From Tannerella sp. (GTDB lineage Bacteria > Bacteroidota > Bacteroidia > Bacteroidales > Tannerellaceae), in NCBI GenBank assembly GCA_031282485.1, contig JAITDQ010000168.1, positions 1 through 15,307 of the forward strand: a stretch of DNA of 15,307 nt, given 5' to 3'. The notes beneath the pieces were generated by a model, which searched no databases, was not told where the DNA came from, and saw nothing but the letters and a program-made list of their open reading frames with translations. A program made the position numbers and the translations under genes. Shown here in pieces: positions 8,601 to 14,736 of the stretch; positions within the stretch are counted from its first letter, which is position 1, and each line of letters starts with the position of its first letter.

Positions 8601-9299
8601 GAAATCCGGCCTGTCGCCGGACAGCGGCGCGAACTGTTCGATTGAAGGCCCGTCGTTAAAAGCCACATTATCTTTATATGCCGACACGAGCCTGTTCGGA
8701 TGGATCGTCGACGTCTTTTTTATCATGGCGAAAAGCGAACTCTCCATTTCTTTTCCGTCGATAACGAATTTCCCGTTGAAAATCTTGTGACGGCAGTGTT
8801 CGGAATTTACCTGCGAGAAGCCGAACACTTCGCTGTCGGTCAGTTTGCGGTTCAGCTTCCGGCTTACGCCGTTCAGGTATTCGACCTCTTCCCCGCTTAA
8901 TGCTAGTCCTTCCTCTTTGCTGTACAGGGCAATATCGTCAATATGGACGATCGGATCGGGTTTTTTATCGATTGTAAAAATCTTTTGATCCAAACCGTCG
9001 TAGATACGCTGGAGCATAGGGTCGTATTTTGCCTCTCCCGAAGAGACGGGAAAATATTCTTCTATGCGGGAAATGCCGTTAATGCCCATATTTTGCGTTA
9101 TCTCGACGGCGTTTGTACTCCAGGGTGTAATCATTTCCCGTCGCGGCCCGACGTACCAGCCCTTGAGCGATTTTGTTTTAACCGGTTTGGCTCCGCTGAA
9201 CAGCCAGACTAATTTTTCCGTATCATTTAGACTGAACTCCCGTGCCGCTTCGACAGCCAGCGCTGTTTTTGCGGAAGATTGAAAAAACTGAATAATCAT
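5610..9299 (-). CDS. purL: Phosphoribosylformylglycinamidine synthase (FGAM synthase), large single-chain type
   Basis: PurL carries out the fourth step of de novo purine synthesis: FGAR + glutamine + ATP gives FGAM + glutamate + ADP + phosphate. At 1229 residues this is the large form, in which PurL, PurS-like and glutaminase parts are fused. Visible landmarks are QVNSEHCRHK (163-172), ETHNFPT (248-254), GAATGTGGEIRD (261-272), and a second half ending in a class I glutaminase domain (roughly the last 260 residues). The glutaminase triad is C1076 (in GICNG), H1189 and E1191 (MPHPER). The frame continues up to an ATG at 9344, but that codon lies ahead of the transcription start expected from the promoter at 9346-9376. 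The start is therefore taken as the ATG at 9299, which begins MIIQFFQ as in related proteins. It is divergent from purT, which makes its substrate. Confidence 0.97.
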   Translation of the reverse strand: MIIQFFQSSAKTALAVEAAREFSLNDTEKLVWLFSGAKPVKTKSLKGWYVGPRREMITPWSTNAVEITQNMGINGISRIEEYFPVSSGEAKYDPMLQRIYDGLDQKIFTIDKKPDPIVHIDDIALYSKEEGLALSGEEVEYLNGVSRKLNRKLTDSEVFGFSQVNSEHCRHKIFNGKFVIDGKEMESSLFAMIKKTSTIHPNRLVSAYKDNVAFNDGPSIEQFAPLSGDRPDFYAVKKIHAVLSLKAETHNFPTTVEPFNGAATGTGGEIRDRLGGGKASLPLAGTAVYMTSYPRTEEGRSWESILDPRKWLYQTPEQILIKASNGASDFGNKFGQPLICGSLLTFEHTENNKNFAYDKVIMLAGGVGYANKRDALKGNPKPHEKIVILGGDNYRIGMGGGAVSSVNTGQYTSGVELNAVQRANPEMQKRAANVIRSIAESGSNPIISIHDHGAGGHLNCLSELVESTGGHIDMSELPVGDPTLSAKEIIGNESQERMGLLIKEKDVEHIRRIAERERSPMYVVGETTDDMTFVFEQKDGKKPINIKLEYMFGKPPRTIMEDKTVQDRYLPVKYKASGLHDYLEKVLRLEAVACKDWLTNKVDRSVSGRIARQQCQGRLQLPLSDLGAVALDYRGKAGMATSIGHAPQVALIDPAAGSVMSIAEALTNIVFAPFAEQIKSISLSANWMWPCRNEGEDARLYKAVKAASDFACELGINIPTGKDSLSMTQKYGDDKVLSPGTVIISAAGEVSDIRKIVSPVLVNDMRTYIYYVDFSFDKMKLGGSAFAQALCKISDDAPTVKDPAYFRDAFNAIQDAIDRELILAGHDISAGGMIVTLLEMCFANVTGGLDVNLDALAEKDIVKILFSENPGIIVQVKEKKAFEKLMQSAGTGFACIAKPADERHLLVTKDGVRYHFGIDYLRDVWYKSSYLLDTRQSGDECAGNRFENYKTQPLEYKFHKEFKGTLRSYGLTATRRKKSGVRAAVLRDKGSQCERETAYALYLAGFDVKDVHMTDLATGRETLDDVHFIVFCGGFSNSDVLGSAKGWAAGILYNEKAKRAIDRFYERNDTMSIGICNGCQLMAELELLHPDHEKKHKMLHNDSHKFESNFITLEIPGNKSIMLGSLGGTKLGAWVAHGEGKFDFPYEEKRYNIVAKYNYEGYPANPNGSPWATAGICSDDGRHIAIMPHPERAIFPWQCGYYPAERKEDEVTPWIEAFVNARKWIEERK

Positions 9300-9345
9300 A
9301 TATTTAATAGTTAATGTATTTTGCCGGTTACCCGCTACAGGCATG

Positions 9346-9376
9346 CAAAGATACGGCAGGCCGGGGGAAATACAAA
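9346..9376 (-). promoter_or_regulatory. purL promoter (Bacteroidota type)
   Basis: On the minus strand TTTG (plus-strand CAAA, 9373-9376) is followed after 19 bp by TATCTTTG (plus-strand CAAAGATA, 9346-9353), matching both -33 and -7 consensus elements. Transcription should start near 9339, giving a leader of about 40 bases before the ATG at 9299. This rules against the upstream in-frame ATG at 9344. A 21-bp palindrome (9374-9394) overlaps the -33 element. Confidence 0.8.
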
Positions 9377-9394
9377 ATAAACGCCGTTTATTTT
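9374..9394. promoter_or_regulatory. Perfect 10-1-10 palindrome over the purL -33 element (candidate operator)
   Basis: The arms AAAATAAACG (9374-9383) and CGTTTATTTT (9385-9394) are exact complements around a single C at 9384. The inner end covers three bases of the purL -33 box (9373-9376), so a bound repressor would block the polymerase. The length and symmetry suit a dimeric regulator. The core AAACG/CGTTT recalls operators of LacI-type regulators such as enterobacterial PurR, but no regulator gene is in the window and its identity is inference only. Confidence 0.55.
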
Positions 9395-9500
9395 TATTCG
9401 CGAAAATTTTGCAATCAGACGTTGAAGAGGTCGGGGAAAAGATTTAATCCGCGAGTTTCCGGTTAAAAAAAGCGTAAAAATTGATAATCACCGTTCTAAA

Positions 9501-9532
9501 TTTGCATCCGTTCGGATTATATCTTAAATTTG
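9501..9532 (+). promoter_or_regulatory. purT promoter (Bacteroidota type)
   Basis: TTTG at 9501-9504 and TAAATTTG at 9525-9532 are separated by 20 bp, a full match to the -33/-7 pattern. Transcription should start near 9539, about 18 bases before the purT ATG. The -33 TTTG is itself the end of another TAAATTTG (9497-9504), so two -7-like boxes lie 28 bp apart; the upstream one has no suitable -33 partner. Two dyads overlap this promoter: ATCCG-TT-CGGAT (9506-9517) inside the spacer, and CTTAAATT/AATTTAAG (9523-9530 and 9539-9546) across the -7 box and start site. Confidence 0.75.
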
Positions 9533-9556
9533 CACCGTAATTTAAGTTAAAAAAAT

Positions 9557-10738
9557 ATGGTTGAAATTGGTACTCCCCTTACGCAGACAGCGAAAAAAGT
9601 TGTTTTGTGTGGCTCCGGGGAATTGGGGAAAGAATTAGTGATTGAGTTGCAACGGTATGGTGTCGAAGTTGTTGCTCTGGACAGATATGAGAACGCTCCG
9701 GCGATGCAGGTCGCGCATCGTTCGTATGTTGTGTCGATGCTTAACGGCGTAATGCTGCGTGAAATTATGGAAAAGGAAAAGCCCGATTACATCATTCCCG
9801 AAGTGGAGGCAATCGCAACGGGTACGCTCGTGGAACTGGAAAAAGAAGGTTATAACGTGATACCCACGGCAAATGCGACCCGCCTGACGATGAACCGCGA
9901 AGGGATACGGCGGCTTGCCGCCGAAGAACTGGGCTTGCCGACGTCGCCCTACCGTTTTGCGGCGACGGAGGCGGAATTTCGTGAGGCCGTGAAAACGATC
10001 GGTATCCCCTGTGTCGTTAAGCCGATCATGAGTTCTTCGGGACACGGGCAGAGCGTTGTCCGCACGGAAGACGACATCCCGAAGGCATGGACTTATGCCC
10101 AGGAAGGCGGACGCGCCGGCGCAGGAAAGGTTATTGTCGAAGGATTTGTCCGTTTCGATTATGAGATAACGCAGCTTACGGTTCGACACGTCGGCGGGAC
10201 TTCATTTCTGGAACCGGTAGGACATGTCCAGATTGACGGCGATTACCGCGAATCATGGCAGCCACAGGCCATGTCGGCGGCAGCCGGAGCAAAAGCCCGC
10301 GAGATAGCGCTCCGGATAACGGACGCTTTGGGCGGACGGGGAATATTCGGCGTCGAACTCTTCGTCTGCGGCGAAGACGTCATCTTCAGCGAAGTATCCC
10401 CGCGACCGCATGATACGGGTATGGTGACGATGATATCGCAGGATTTGTCGCAGTTTGCGCTTCATGTCCGCGCCGTTTTAGGATTGCCGATACCCAATAT
10501 TGCGTTTCACGGGCCTTCGGCTTCGCGGGCGATTGTGGTCGAAGGCGATTCGTCGCGCCTGACGTTCGGCAATCTGGACGGGGCACTCTCGCAGCCGGAT
10601 ACGCAGATTCGCCTTTTCGGAAAACCGGAGGTTCACGGTCACCGCCGCATGGGTGTATTGCTTGCGCGCGGCGAAACGGTCGACGAGGCGCGGGCGAAGA
10701 CGAAAAAGTCCATTGAAGCGTTAAACATCAGATTGTAG
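9557..10738 (+). CDS. purT: Formate-dependent phosphoribosylglycinamide formyltransferase (GAR transformylase 2)
   Basis: PurT is an ATP-grasp enzyme that makes FGAR from GAR, formate and ATP, a folate-free route for the third step of purine synthesis. The 393 residues match the usual length of about 392. The N-terminal domain has GSGELGKE (19-26) and PEVEAIAT (81-88). The ATP-grasp part has [19 protein letters not shown] (112-130), [13 protein letters not shown] (153-165), the [11 protein letters not shown] segment (195-205), [11 protein letters not shown] (227-237) and a metal- and ATP-binding stretch around [22 protein letters not shown] (267-288). The C-terminal IRLFGKPE (351-358) is characteristic. 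Similarity to the E. coli enzyme as I recall it is high throughout. Its product is the substrate of PurL, which is divergently encoded. The presence of purT implies that formate is available, as expected in an anaerobic fermenter. A LysE-family gene follows 17 bp downstream. Confidence 0.97.
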   Translation: MVEIGTPLTQTAKKVVLCGSGELGKELVIELQRYGVEVVALDRYENAPAMQVAHRSYVVSMLNGVMLREIMEKEKPDYIIPEVEAIATGTLVELEKEGYNVIPTANATRLTMNREGIRRLAAEELGLPTSPYRFAATEAEFREAVKTIGIPCVVKPIMSSSGHGQSVVRTEDDIPKAWTYAQEGGRAGAGKVIVEGFVRFDYEITQLTVRHVGGTSFLEPVGHVQIDGDYRESWQPQAMSAAAGAKAREIALRITDALGGRGIFGVELFVCGEDVIFSEVSPRPHDTGMVTMISQDLSQFALHVRAVLGLPIPNIAFHGPSASRAIVVEGDSSRLTFGNLDGALSQPDTQIRLFGKPEVHGHRRMGVLLARGETVDEARAKTKKSIEALNIRL

Positions 10739-10755
10739 ACGTGCTTGAGAGAGTT

Positions 10756-11382
10756 ATGCTGGAGTTGTTTTACACGGGAATGGTTGTCGGTGTATTAGTC
10801 TCGTCGCCTATGGGGCCTATCGGTATGCTGTGTGTGCAGCGTACGCTGGCAAAAGGTTGGCGGTCGGGATTTGTTTCCGGTACGGGCGCCGCGCTTTCCG
10901 ATTTGATTTATGCCACGGTTACCGGCTTGTTCATGGGACTTGTGGTGAATTTTGTAGAGGCGCATCAGCGTCCGTTACAGATATTCGGAAGTATTGTCAT
11001 AGCCGTTTTCGGTTATTATATCTTTCGGAATAACCCGCTTAAGAGTTTGCAGCGGAATCAGGAAAAAAAACAGACACTGGTACAGGATTTCGTGACGGCG
11101 TTTCTGTTGACGTTCAGCAACGTGCTGATTGTGTTTCTTTACATCGGACTGTACGCGCGTTTCGGGCTTGTTCTGCCGGAACATTCGGTTCGGATGACGG
11201 TTTTGGGTCTGACGGGAGTACTTGCCGGCGCCATTTTATGGTGGTTATTTATTACATTTGTTGTATCTTTGCTCCGGCGATGGGTTAATATAAGGGGATT
11301 AAAGATTATGAACCGGATTGTCGGAACGGTTATTTTTATACTGGCCGTTATTGGGCTTGTCACTTCGTTTATTAGTTTTTAA
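10756..11382 (+). CDS. LysE/RhtB-family amino-acid export protein
   Basis: The 208-residue protein is an integral inner-membrane protein with about six hydrophobic helices. It carries the N-terminal signature of the LysE translocator family, PMGPIGMLCVQRTLAKG (18-34), followed by GTGAALSDLIYA (42-53). LysE and RhtB members export amino acids or related small solutes by exchange with protons; the substrate here cannot be told. A GTG at 10741 in the same frame would add five residues. The ATG at 10756 is preferred because GAGAG lies a few bases ahead of it. The gene begins 17 bp after purT and ends 13 bp before the lipoprotein gene, so the three are probably one operon. Confidence 0.85.
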   Translation: MLELFYTGMVVGVLVSSPMGPIGMLCVQRTLAKGWRSGFVSGTGAALSDLIYATVTGLFMGLVVNFVEAHQRPLQIFGSIVIAVFGYYIFRNNPLKSLQRNQEKKQTLVQDFVTAFLLTFSNVLIVFLYIGLYARFGLVLPEHSVRMTVLGLTGVLAGAILWWLFITFVVSLLRRWVNIRGLKIMNRIVGTVIFILAVIGLVTSFISF

Positions 11383-11395
11383 AATTATATATGAG

Positions 11396-12346
11396 ATGAA
11401 ACATGTTCTTGGAATTTTTTTGATATTGGCGATAAGTATCGGAGGATGCACTTCAAAAAGTGAAAATAAAAAAGGTGACGATGAGGCGAAAGTAACGCCG
11501 ACGCCTGCCCTGCCCGGGAACTTTGAACGCGCCGTACCGCCGGCGATGATGACGAATCCGCAGGAACGTGCGGATTATCTCATTACGCATTTCTGGGATA
11601 AATTCGACTTCACGGATACGATGTACTGTCACGTCCCGGACATTACGGAGCAGGCTCTTGTCGATTTTATCGCATTATTTCCTCACGCATCTTCGTCAGG
11701 GAAAATTTCCGAAGGCATAAAGAAATTGCTTACCTACGCCGAAGTCGACAATGTCGTGTACAATTATTTCTGTTCGACGGCGGAGCGCTATCTTTATACG
11801 CCCAACTCACCGATGCGTAACGATGAATATTATACGCCGTTTGTGGAGCACATCGTGGAATCATCGAAAGTCTCCGATGTTAATAAAATCCGTTTCCGGG
11901 CATTGCTTACGCTTCTGTACCGTAACCGTATCGGTTCGAAGGCGGAGGATTTTGTTTACACAATGGCTTCCGGTAAAACGGGTAATCTGTATAACCTTTC
12001 GGCGAAATATCTTTTACTGATGTTTTATAATCCCGACTGTGTGGAATGTCAGCGTACAACGGAGATGTTGAAAAGTTCCACGGCGGTTGCGGATGCCGTC
12101 GCGTCCGGCAGGCTGAAGGTGCTGGCCGTGTATCCCGACGAAAACCCGGAAGTGTGGAAAGAGCACAGACGCGATATTCCGTCGTCATGGATCAACGCAT
12201 ACGATAAATCGCAGGCCGTGAGAAATAACGAGTTATACGATCTGAAGGCAATGCCCACACTCTATTTGCTGGACCGGGATAAAAAAGTAATCCTGAAAGA
12301 TACTTCTACCGGCGACATTCACGAGTATCTCGAACGGAACCGGTAG
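11396..12346 (+). CDS. DUF5106-type thioredoxin-like lipoprotein
   Basis: The 316-residue protein begins with a lipoprotein signal peptide whose lipobox ends IGGC, giving lipidated C18. A charged linker (20-40) and an alpha-helical region (about 50-195) precede a thioredoxin-like fold (about 203-313). That fold has the redox motif C215-V-E-C218 after the strand LLLMFYNPD and the cis-proline segment MPT at 286-288. This matches the DUF5106 plus thioredoxin arrangement common in Bacteroidota. Such proteins sit in the periplasm, anchored to a membrane, and may reduce or shuffle disulfides; the target is unknown. The frame continues upstream to 11318, inside the LysE gene, but only the ATG at 11396 puts the signal peptide at the N-terminus. 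It is the last gene of the purT operon and ends 8 bp from the convergent DUF6249 gene. Confidence 0.85.
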   Translation: MKHVLGIFLILAISIGGCTSKSENKKGDDEAKVTPTPALPGNFERAVPPAMMTNPQERADYLITHFWDKFDFTDTMYCHVPDITEQALVDFIALFPHASSSGKISEGIKKLLTYAEVDNVVYNYFCSTAERYLYTPNSPMRNDEYYTPFVEHIVESSKVSDVNKIRFRALLTLLYRNRIGSKAEDFVYTMASGKTGNLYNLSAKYLLLMFYNPDCVECQRTTEMLKSSTAVADAVASGRLKVLAVYPDENPEVWKEHRRDIPSSWINAYDKSQAVRNNELYDLKAMPTLYLLDRDKKVILKDTSTGDIHEYLERNR

Positions 12347-12372
12347 AAGCACGCTTACTTCTCTTCTTTTTT
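12345..12372 (+). terminator. Weak hairpin with T-run after the lipoprotein gene
   Basis: AGAAG (12345-12349) and CTTCT (12358-12362) can pair around an 8-base loop, and CTTCTTTTTT follows. It overlaps the stop codon of the lipoprotein gene and the 3' end of the convergent DUF6249 gene. The 5-bp stem is weak, so this is a low-confidence terminator for the purT operon. Confidence 0.25.
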
Positions 12373-12783
12373 CACCGACTTGTTTTCGATGATATAGGAA
12401 ATAATAAGTCCCAATCCTCCGAAAAACAATACGGATCCGCCGTAAGCAACGGAGTAGAATGTATCTATCTCCCAACTGTGATACGAATTGGTGGTGGCGT
12501 GAGCCTTTACCATGAGGCAAGTTAACAAGCCGACGAACAACCCCAGTCCCAGCCCGACGAGCAGGCATCCCATCCGTAATCCGGTAAATGATTTTCTCGG
12601 AAAAGAAGGAAGTAAAGAGCTGAACTGGCTTTTTAATACCGAAGAATCCGGGGGCGTCAGGTTCTGTCCCATTTTTTCAATCAGCGACAATCTTTCTTTT
12701 CTGCGAGCAAACAACTCGAATGTCATGTAGGTAAAATAAAAAACAATGCATGTAATAAGAGGTACTGTAATAAAATCCATCAT
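12355..12783 (-). CDS. Small membrane protein, DUF6249-like
   Basis: The 142-residue protein has three hydrophobic helices (about 4-24, 70-92 and 110-132), a basic and polar cytoplasmic stretch between the first two (about 27-68) and a lysine-rich tail. The shape resembles the DUF6249 membrane proteins that in Bacteroidota often lie beside ECF sigma factor genes; no enzymatic motif is visible. Two ATG codons in a row (12783 and 12780) are possible starts. It is divergent from the sigma-factor operon and may be part of its regulon or help control it. That role is inferred only from position. Confidence 0.7.
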   Translation of the reverse strand: MMDFITVPLITCIVFYFTYMTFELFARRKERLSLIEKMGQNLTPPDSSVLKSQFSSLLPSFPRKSFTGLRMGCLLVGLGLGLFVGLLTCLMVKAHATTNSYHSWEIDTFYSVAYGGSVLFFGGLGLIISYIIENKSVKKEEK

Positions 12784-12986
12784 AATCTTACTGTTTTAAA
12801 AATTAATAATCGTGTTTACTGTCGAAACGTTTCCTGCGTTTCTGCCCTTTTTGACGCATTTTTTCGGAAAGGTTACACTTCGTTTGACGATTTTTTTGAC
12901 GGATGAATGAAAATACCGGATGAAAATGTTATTTTTGTAGCCGGATAGCTGTAACTTTTTCGGGGAGAGTGCGTCTATACCGTAGG
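12784..12986. promoter_or_regulatory. Divergent control region between DUF6249 gene and sigma operon
   Basis: TATTTTTG at 12930-12937 fits a -7 box for the sigma operon, with a start near 12944, but no TTTG lies 19-21 bp upstream. That promoter may be weak or need an activator or another sigma factor. TTTGACG occurs three times on the plus strand (12850-12856, 12883-12889, 12895-12901). A perfect 10-bp palindrome GAAACGTTTC lies at 12824-12833, about 40 bp before the DUF6249 start. No -7 box is visible for the DUF6249 gene. Confidence 0.4.
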
Positions 12987-13544
12987 ATGGAAAGACATGT
13001 CGACAATTATTATATAGAGAAAATACGGCAGGGAGATACCGGCTGTTTTGCGCTGATACTGGAACGGTACGGCGAGCAGGTGTTTTCTTTGATTGTTAAG
13101 ATTGTCGGCAACCGCGAAGATGCGGAAGAACTGACGCAGGACGTGTTTGTGAAAGCGTTTCGTTCGCTTTCCTCTTTTCGCGGAGACAGCAGCTTTTCTA
13201 CGTGGATTTACCGGATAGCTTATAATTTAGCTGTTTCGGCCGTCCGCAAAAAGAAAACGGACTGTGTGCCGGCAGATGAACGCCTGCTGTCGGATGTCCC
13301 CGATGAACCGGACGAAACGATGTTCGGAACGGCGGATACGGATGAGCGCCTCGCCTGTCTGCATCTTGCCATGGAACAGTTGACGCCGGAAGAACGGGCG
13401 ATGATTATGCTTTTCTATAAAGACAACAGGTCAATGGAAGAGATTGCCGTGATTACGGGACTGACGGAGACAAATGTAAAAACAAAGATATTCCGTATCC
13501 GTAAAAAATTATTTGTATTGATAAAAGCAATGGAGCAGAAATAA
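12987..13544 (+). CDS. ECF-type RNA polymerase sigma factor
   Basis: The 185-residue protein has the two domains of extracytoplasmic-function sigma factors. Region 2 (about 20-90) contains the DAEELTQDVFVKAFRSL core-binding and -10-recognition helices (45-61) and FSTWIYRIAYN (70-80). Region 4 (about 125-178) contains LTPEERAMIMLFYKDNRSMEEIA and a helix-turn-helix ending TETNVKTKIFRIRKKL. The acidic linker (about 92-122) separates them. It would direct polymerase to a stress or envelope regulon. The ATG at 12987 is chosen; GTG at 12969 in the same frame, preceded by GGGGAGA, would add six residues and cannot be excluded. The next gene starts 1 bp after its stop and looks like its membrane-bound partner. 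Confidence 0.92.
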   Translation: MERHVDNYYIEKIRQGDTGCFALILERYGEQVFSLIVKIVGNREDAEELTQDVFVKAFRSLSSFRGDSSFSTWIYRIAYNLAVSAVRKKKTDCVPADERLLSDVPDEPDETMFGTADTDERLACLHLAMEQLTPEERAMIMLFYKDNRSMEEIAVITGLTETNVKTKIFRIRKKLFVLIKAMEQK

Positions 13545-13545
13545 G

Positions 13546-13935
13546 ATGAGAGCAAATGAAAAAGACAGGATGCGGGAATTGTTTTCCGGCATGAAGGACG
13601 AACCGCTGCCGTTACATTTCAATGAGAAAGTGATGTTTAAAGTTCGCAGGGAAGCGTTACGGCGCGAAAAAAGGAACAGATGTCTGGAGTTTTTCGGGTA
13701 TGCATCCGGGGCGGTTGCCATGGCGGCCGTTTGTGTATTTATACTTTATCGCATGGGTATTTCCTTTGAGTTTCACTCCTTTAATCCGTTGCGTACGGGA
13801 GCATTTTTCCGGCCTGATTTCAGTGTATTTAAATCACAGTCTTTTGTATTCAGCGTTTTTATCGGGACGTCCACGCTGTTTCTTCTGATCATGGATTCGA
13901 TCATTCGCCGTCATATAGAAAAAAAGCATAAATAA
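13546..13935 (+). CDS. Small two-helix membrane protein, probable anti-sigma factor
   Basis: The 129-residue protein has a polar cytoplasmic N-terminus (1-46), a hydrophobic helix at about 49-68, a loop and a second helix at about 99-119, with a basic C-terminal tail. There is no zinc-binding HxxxCxxC motif of ZAS anti-sigma factors. The N-terminal segment (LFSGMKDEPLPLHFNEKVM, 12-30) resembles the start of small membrane proteins that follow ECF sigma genes in Bacteroidota. Position is the main argument: it starts 1 bp after the sigma stop and ends directly at the next start codon, so translation is probably coupled. The anti-sigma role is inferred, not shown by a domain. Confidence 0.75.
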   Translation: MRANEKDRMRELFSGMKDEPLPLHFNEKVMFKVRREALRREKRNRCLEFFGYASGAVAMAAVCVFILYRMGISFEFHSFNPLRTGAFFRPDFSVFKSQSFVFSVFIGTSTLFLLIMDSIIRRHIEKKHK

Positions 13936-14643
13936 ATGATGAATCCTGTTCTGTACCTGATACCCGTAACACTGGGTGAAACGGCGCACAGTCGCGTATT
14001 GCCGCCTTATAACCGGGAAGTGATCCTGTCGTTAAGGCATTTTATCGTGGAGGACGTGCGTACGGCGCGACGTTTCCTGAAGAAAACGGAACCGTCTGTT
14101 GCGATAGACCGTCTTTCTTTTACGGAATTGAACGAACATACGTCACCTGCGGAGATTGCGGGGATGTTGGCTCCGATGGAGGCGGGCGAATCCGTCGGTG
14201 TCATGTCGGAAGCCGGCTGTCCGGCGGTAGCCGATCCCGGAGCGGATGTCGTGGCGATAGCGCAGCGCAGGGGTTACCGGGTGACGCCGCTGGCAGGCCC
14301 TTCCTCCCTGTTGATGGCGCTAATGGCGTCCGGCTTCAACGGCCAGAGTTTCGCCTTTCGCGGCTACCTGCCCGTTGAATCCTCAAAACGTGCGGAAAGC
14401 ATAAAAGCATTGGAGGCGCGTGTGTATTCGGCGGATGAAACGCAGATTTTTATAGAAACACCATACCGGAACGGCAAGCTGCTGGATGACCTGATACGTA
14501 TATGCCGCCCCTCGACACGTTTGTGCGTGGCTTGCAACATAACGTGCGACGATGAATTTATACGAACCCTTCCGGTTAAAGAGTGGACGAAAAACATGCC
14601 GGATCTGAAAAAGAAACCGACAATCTTCTTAATATATAAATAG
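13936..14643 (+). CDS. RsmI-like tetrapyrrole-methylase-fold SAM methyltransferase (paralogue)
   Basis: The 235-residue protein has the fold of RsmI, which 2'-O-methylates a cytidine in 16S rRNA. It keeps GVMSEAGCPAVADPG (88-102) and LAGPSSLLMALMASG (119-133), which bind SAM, and FIETPYRN (172-179). The usual N-terminal VPTPIGN loop has become IPVTLGE (9-15), and the following region differs from canonical RsmI. This matches a second, RsmI-like family found in many Bacteroidales beside a normal rsmI elsewhere in the genome. I therefore do not give the symbol. It starts directly after the stop of the membrane protein gene, so it is the third gene of the sigma operon. The target may be rRNA or something else. 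Confidence 0.85.
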   Translation: MMNPVLYLIPVTLGETAHSRVLPPYNREVILSLRHFIVEDVRTARRFLKKTEPSVAIDRLSFTELNEHTSPAEIAGMLAPMEAGESVGVMSEAGCPAVADPGADVVAIAQRRGYRVTPLAGPSSLLMALMASGFNGQSFAFRGYLPVESSKRAESIKALEARVYSADETQIFIETPYRNGKLLDDLIRICRPSTRLCVACNITCDDEFIRTLPVKEWTKNMPDLKKKPTIFLIYK

Positions 14644-14699
14644 TCTAACAAATGAAAATAAGCAGATTGCGAACCAAACTCATAATTCCTGATTATCTT

Positions 14700-14726
14700 T
14701 TAATTTTTAATTCTTAATTTTTAATT
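14700..14726 (+). repeat. Tandem 13-bp AT repeat before the acetyltransferase gene
   Basis: TTAATTTTTAATT occurs twice, at 14700-14712 and 14714-14726, separated by one C, so the period is 14 bp. It lies 10 bp before the acetyltransferase start, in a 93-bp gap that shows no clear promoter or terminator. The related TTAATTTTTAAT lies at the rprX-rprY junction (3686-3697). Such A/T-only runs are common before Bacteroidota genes and can arise by chance or slippage. Confidence 0.6.
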
Positions 14727-14736
14727 GATTCCCGCT

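Noticed and set aside
9300..9344. N-terminal extension of purL to the ATG at 9344
   Set aside because: The -7 box at 9346-9353 puts the transcription start inside this stretch, and the family begins at the MIIQFF segment.
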